Shown here: positions 59,000-64,000 of the stretch, piece by piece
Position numbering within the stretch: position 1 is the first letter of the stretch
Layout: the number at the start of each line of letters is the position of its first letter
NCBI GenBank assembly: GCA_020137815.1
Contig: CM035353.1
Span: 3,116,471-3,180,470 of the forward strand
DNA from: Hormiphora californensis
Taxonomy: Eukaryota > Ctenophora > Tentaculata > Cydippida > Pleurobrachiidae
DNA length: 64,000 bases
Direction: 5' to 3'
Notes under the pieces: model-generated
The model's input: only the letters and a program-made list of their open reading frames with translations
What the model was told of the DNA's origin: nothing
Databases searched by the model: none
Position numbers and translations under genes: made by a program

Positions 59000-60817
59000 A
59001 CTGGCTAGACGTTTCTGTCAGGTATGGGCACCAGCCGTTTATCTTCTCACCCTTGATAGTGAAATATATCTCTTAACAGCTTGTCAATGCTAGTTATTCT
59101 GAAGATTTAGGGGATACGTGACTGAGATTGACAGAAAGTGACAGAAAGTGAAGAGAGAAACTATAGGGAGGGGTGCGGCACCAAATAATTCGATTTTTAA
59201 AGGTCATGCGTCAGAGTAATTATAATGGTTTTGAAAGTTTTTGTGGACAAGCATAGGGAACGTGAGATAACTAGAGATACAAGGAGAAATGGTTGGAGAG
59301 ATGAGCTGCTAGGGGTAAGAATTTAAAAAAGGAAAATGTCAAGTTTGCAAATTGAGTCAGCAATTAATCAATTAAAAACACTTTTTATATACATATCCTA
59401 ACAGGCTGTACTTTTGTGCTATTTTTGTGCATTTAGTTTGGCTCTTTAATTTGCTCTTTAATTTGGCTCTTTGATTTGGCTCTTTGATTTGGCTCTTTAT
59501 TTAACTCTCTGCCCCGATCTTGTCGCTATTTGACTTGCTCAATTGTTATAAAACATGTTTTCTATAAGCACGTGTTTTCTAAGTGCACGTGTAACAGCCG
59601 TTAGGGATTCACGAGATTCCATCTCTCTCTCTCTCTCGCTGACTGTGCACAGTGTGCACTGTGCAGTCGTCAACATTGCGACATTGATTTCCCATAGGAT
59701 CCGAATAATGATTCAATATGTATTAATATATTATGAAACTGTGCTGTATTTACTAAGCTGCTTGTGGTGACAATACAATATCAGTTCAACACGGTAAGAC
59801 CACGCACAAGCGGAGCCAATCAACGCACTAATATGATGTGATGACCAAATTCCCTTGTAACAGTTTTTTGACTCACGCTTTACGCAAAGTCCGTATCATT
59901 ACGGTATCCGCCATTACCGTGTCTGTACTACAAGCACCCCTGTTACAGTATATATAACACAGATCCATTGTTTAGATCGACTGAACCAAACCTGCCAGAC
60001 TAGACTACTGCATGAATTGAGATTGAAAGAGATATAGATCAGAGCTAGAATATCATGAACAGGCACATTATTATCATTCATTTGTTTTTCCGTTTTTCCC
60101 TGCCCGGATGCCTTTTTGCTTTTGCCTTTTGCTTTTGCCTTTTGCTTTTGCAAAAAGGCATAGCATAGTTGGGCGCTATGGATACATTTTCATCCTGGTC
60201 TACTGGAATTCCCGAACGCCTTGAACAAGTTTTCTCCACGCATCACGTTCCTCCATATGGTTCTTGTTAAGTGCCATTCTCATCTTGGTCTACCTTTTTT
60301 AATTACTCTGCAGTAATTCAATGAGAAACTAGAAACATTTAACTGGAGAAAGAGAGCGATAGATAGAGGGAAGAGAGAGCGATAGACATAGAGGGAAGAG
60401 AGAGCGATAGATAGAGGGAAGAGACAGAGAGACAGAGGGAACAGACAGAGAGACAGAGAACAAAAGAGATGGAATGGTCAATGGAAAAAGATAAACTATA
60501 CATCTGCAGCTGTGTGGGACTCATCATGAGCCGAGAAGACAACATGAACTTTTTAACAGTGTGTATTATTTGCAATATAATATAAACTTCCTCCAGTCCC
60601 CATGCACTATATCCCATGAGGTTAATTTGATGTACGTCTAATAGCCTTTGGTATTGGTATAGGATATATATTATATATAAGTGAATATGGCCCTTTGTGA
60701 CCATATAGCACCCGATAGATGCTTTTGGCCATGAGGGATTTTTAGCCAAGTGAAATTTAGTACAGGAAAATTTTATATGATCTTAATATCGTAATTTATT
60801 ATGTCTTAACTCTATTA
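59000..60817. other. Unassigned AT-rich region with short repeats
   Basis: No gene is supported. It contains TTTGGCTCTTTAATTTGCTC-type short repeats (59440-59500), a GTGCACAGTGTGCACTGTGC palindrome (59645-59664), TTGCTTTTGCCTTT repeats (60115-60150) and AGAGAGCGATAGATAGAGGG repeats (60350-60450). Confidence 0.5.
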
Positions 60818-61679
60818 CAGTCGGACCCCGATTTAGTGGCATCCTCGGGGGAAAAAAATCCTGCCACTAAATCGGGGTGCCACTAAATCGGGGAGATCCA
60901 TATTTGTCCCATAAAAACCTATTTTATGCCCAAAATGCCATACTAAGACTAAAGACACCTCTAACTGATATATGCAATATTCATGTATTGATGACATGAT
61001 CATTTCTGATTAGAAATAGAAAACTATAAAATAATTTTTTCAAAAAAATTGTGAAAAATTTTCTAAGTTATACCAGCCCGTCCGATTTGTGTTTCGAATC
61101 GGTGCAGCTTACTGGATGTCCTGTCTAATTAGCGGGTTCGAAACGAACCGACACGTGATACCATGCCGAATTGGGGCACCCTAAGCGGGTGAGGAAGTAT
61201 CAAAATTTCAAAATAACTTTTTCTCTCAAAATTTATGGGGAGCACCGATCAAAGCATTAACAATCGTACTGTAAAATTTTGCAAAAAAAAAAAATTTAAA
61301 TTTTTTAAAAGGCATACCAGCCACGTCCGAATCATGTTTCGAATCGGTGCATCTTATCGCAATATGTCATGCTGCTAATTAGACGGTTCGGAACGAATCG
61401 AAACGTGATCCCCATCGAATCGAAATTTTGACGCTTGGTGAACTTGTGATTCAATGGCCCCATGTACATGGGGATCACGTATCGGTTCGCTCCGAACCGT
61501 CTAATTAGCAGCAGGACATGCGATAAGATTCACTGATTCGAAACACGATTCGGACGTGACCTTTGAAAAATTTTCAAAAAAAATTCACAAAAAAAATTCA
61601 AAAAATTTTTGGGGGAAAAAATCGTGCCACTAAATCGGGGTGCCACTAAATCGGGGGCCACTAAATCGGGGTCCGACTG
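60818..61679. mobile_element. 862-bp pogo/Tigger-like non-autonomous element
   Basis: Termini CAGTCGGACCCCGATTTA / TAAATCGGGGTCCGACTG are flanked by TA. Two to three tandem CCACTAAATCGGGGTG words lie inside each end. The interior shares GTGTTTCGAATCGGTGCA, GGGGAGCACCGATCAAAGC and ATGGGGATCACGTATCGG blocks with 38981-39999. No transposase frame. Confidence 0.88.
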
Positions 61680-61903
61680 TATATGTATGTTGTTCTGTCA
61701 TAATATAATCTGCTCTATGAAAGTGTCTTGTAATTACTCGAGCTGGTCAAATTCGTCTTGTTTGTTATCAGCCTAGGTGATTAATGCCAAGATTACATGA
61801 TGTAATATTATAAACTATCACGCAGTAACTATGTGTACATAGTTTATCTCGTTATAACTTGGTATAACTTTGGTATTTATACCTTCTGGGGAGGTTATTC
61901 GAC

Positions 61904-61957
61904 CAGGAACCGACCGAATCAGGAAATACTGGTCCCTGATTGGCTGATAACCAGTCA
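61904..61957 (-). mobile_element. hAT-like MITE family A, copy 8 (truncated, inverted)
   Basis: CAGGAACCGACCGAATCAGG AAATACTGGTCCCTGATTGG reads the reverse orientation of the other copies. It stops after CCAGTCA at an AT tract. 61960-63350 beyond it is AT-rich with no supported gene. Confidence 0.85.
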
Positions 61958-63356
61958 ATATATATATATAACCAGTGGCAAAATATATATTAAAGGGAAG
62001 AAGTGGAAGACAAAGTGGGCAAGTCTCTCTATTTTTTCCCTCAGTTGTGTGTTTGTTGATCCCAACAAACCTTTATACCCAACACTGTCGAGATCCTAGT
62101 TGCCATGTCTCGCTTTATCTTTAAAATCTCTCCACGACACCTTATTATTATAATTTCTTATACCACCGGCCTAGATAAATATATTCATTTCTCCAAGATG
62201 TGCCTGTCACCTAAAGTTTCTGTATAATAACTAGGCCACACACAGTATATAAATGCACACTCCTTTGATCTCTCCCTCAGCTCTATCGGCCAGGCCTTTA
62301 TAAACAAACCTCCGATTCTACTCAACTTTGGTTTTATAGTTAGATTACATTTCCACCGCGCCCTTCGATGTATAACTCTGGTTCCTTTCTAAATAGTATC
62401 ACCGTCCCACACTATAAGCCACCTGTAAATCATCTTCCGAAGATCATTCGCCCTATGTTCTACTTTCTTTGGGCAGATCAGTCCTATTTGAAATATTATT
62501 ATATGTATCCATCTATGTACTTCTCACTCCTTTTTTCACTATTTCCCAGTTCATTATGAAAATGAGTTATATAGTTACATCATGCTACAATAATATGCTC
62601 TGGATATTATTTCTAGAAACATTGCTGCAGTATAACAGGCATTATATAATATTGCTGCAGCGATGTGTAATATGTTTTTGTATAGTTTACAACAATTACA
62701 ATACAACAATTGTTCTATTTTTCTGGATAATTGTTTTATAAATAACCGCTCCGACCATTGATAAAAGCCCACTACGTGCTGGTGCTCTCACAAAAGGTTT
62801 TATTTATGGATAGTCTTAGGTGTGAGCAGGTTAGTTTAGTTTTTCCCCCGTTATTCTTGAATCTAAATTTGGTTGAGTGTGTCTGTAAACTGCTCTGATA
62901 ATACTCCTTGAGTGGCAGTTATGCAGCTAAGCTATGGTTGATAAAAGGCATGATAAAAGTTTGGAAATTGTTATTTTCATATCTTTTTAACTTCTTCTTG
63001 TAACTCCACAGAAATGTGGTAAAAAGTTAACTCGGACCACTTGCACTAACTACCCGTTTCGGCAAACCCAAATTTGCACATGCTTGTTCAGCTAAACGGC
63101 CATTAAGTGGCTTTTGTATGTACTTTCCCTAAAACCACATTTCCTGTGTGTTGCGTTTTGTCCGGGATGAAATCATTATTGTTTCGCTGAATTTATCTTT
63201 GATACTCTCCACATCCAAGACGAGAACTATGGCTATGGCTATATTTGAAGACTGTCTTGAACTACAAACATATTGTTTGGGGGAGGGAGGAATAGGATCC
63301 GGGTGCTTACCAGCTATGCTGTTAAAATACTAACAAACACAATACTCCCCCAAGGC

Positions 63357-64000
63357 ATGACTATTATAACGGCCCGCCAAGCAGGGCTGACCCTAATTGC
63401 TATGTGCTCCATGGCTGTCCTGATGAATGCCGTGATGATAACGATGTTTGTGTTGGAGAAAAAGAAGCGTAAAACATATAAAATGGCGTTTCTTAATCTG
63501 GCTATTTCTGATTTGATTCTTGCTATGTATGGCGCCATCTTTAAAGGGAGAGGTAATCTGATTAATTTTTATACCCCCGGACCCCCCCCCCCCCTCTGGC
63601 CTTAAGTCGCAGTATTGAATGAAATATACGGAATATGATGACTTAGCTCGGACTGACAATTAGATACTCATATAACAGGCTTTGAATTTCAGATTTTATA
63701 ACCAGCCCCGAGGAAGATTCATTTTTCTGTACGATGGATCCCGTCTTCAGCATCTTTGCGGTGGCTCTCAACTTTGTCAGTTTCCTCCCCATCACCCTGG
63801 ACCGAGTGGTTGCAGTAATGGGACCAATCAGGTATACTTGCAGTAATTAGTAATGTGATCCAATAATATCCAGCGAGTCTAACTAGTCCAATCAACACAT
63901 GAAATATGATCCATTATACATCATATTGTCATGTAAACTCCAACCTTGTATTGCAGGTATCGACGACCCTCCCACCGGCACACCATAGCCGCCAGTATTA
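63357..64000 (+). CDS. Class A GPCR paralogue, 5' part (runs off window)
   Basis: Exons 63357-63552, 63693-63831 and 63957-64000+ have GT-AG borders and consistent phases. The peptide has TM1 AGLTLIAMCSMAVLMNAVMI, TM2 AFLNLAISDLILAMYGAIF (LAxxD), FFCTMD as the TM3 Cys, TM3 NFVSFLPITLDRVVAVMGPI (DRV in place of DRY) and the start of the second intracellular loop (RYRRPSHRHT). The introns after AIFKGRG (phase 1) and before RYRR (phase 2) sit at the same alignment positions as in the receptor at 44.5-46.6 kb. The intron between TM1 and TM2 in that gene is absent here. The start at 63357 is the first ATG of the helix-bearing frame; an upstream exon is possible. Confidence 0.78.

Overview
This is animal (metazoan) nuclear DNA, probably from a marine invertebrate. 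Genes are sparse and split by short GT-AG introns, CT/GA microsatellites are abundant, and most of the window is interspersed repeats. The gene families (SET-binding factor/MTMR5-13, cytosolic sulfotransferase, rhodopsin-class GPCRs, an Ig-domain membrane receptor, a Pol III tRNA-His) are animal-typical. I cannot name the phylum from the sequence alone.

Layout. 0-5.3 kb: repeats, including a perfect 123-bp-arm palindrome carrying a hammerhead-ribozyme-like core, a transposon-protein remnant, a CA microsatellite, two copies of a ~109-bp MITE and a G-rich minisatellite. 5.85-8.62 kb (-): a two-exon Ig-superfamily receptor with signal peptide, about five Ig-like domains, one membrane helix and a tyrosine-rich tail. 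9.6-12.9 kb: duplicated segments and a 1,338-bp DNA transposon with a paralogous empty site at 56.5 kb. 12.9-17.7 kb: a decayed APE-RT-RNase H non-LTR retrotransposon preceded by tandem 5' monomers, running into about 0.9 kb of homopolymer-like, probably artefactual sequence. 18.7-19.8 kb (-): a Penelope-like RT remnant. 20.6-27.2 kb: four related segmental units with nested MITE insertions. 27.5-31.5 kb: MITEs and minisatellites.

31.6-41.5 kb (-) holds at least eight small exons of an SBF1/SBF2-type (MTMR5/MTMR13) pseudophosphatase gene. All reconstructed splice phases agree, and its introns are filled with transposons, a 30-bp minisatellite and palindromes. A tRNA-His(GTG) gene lies at 32.5 kb (-). 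42.4-44.0 kb (-): a cytosolic sulfotransferase with a frame disruption, whose first intron is almost entirely one terminal-inverted-repeat element. 44.5-46.6 kb (+): a four-exon class A GPCR. The 5' part of a second GPCR of the same family, with two intron positions conserved, runs off the right edge (63.36-64.0 kb).

46.5-49.1 kb: palindromic repeats and a 973-bp element with a perfect 8-bp target duplication. 49.5-55.8 kb: a nearly intact non-LTR retrotransposon with a target-site duplication and a single ORF broken by one extra base in a C run. 55.9-57.1 kb: the inverted copy of the 10.4-12.9 kb locus. 57.1-63.3 kb: mostly unassigned AT-rich DNA with a 339-bp hairpin MITE and a pogo/Tigger-like element.

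The genes do not form an operon or pathway. The dominant theme is several waves of non-autonomous DNA transposons whose relative ages can be read from empty sites and nesting inside the window.
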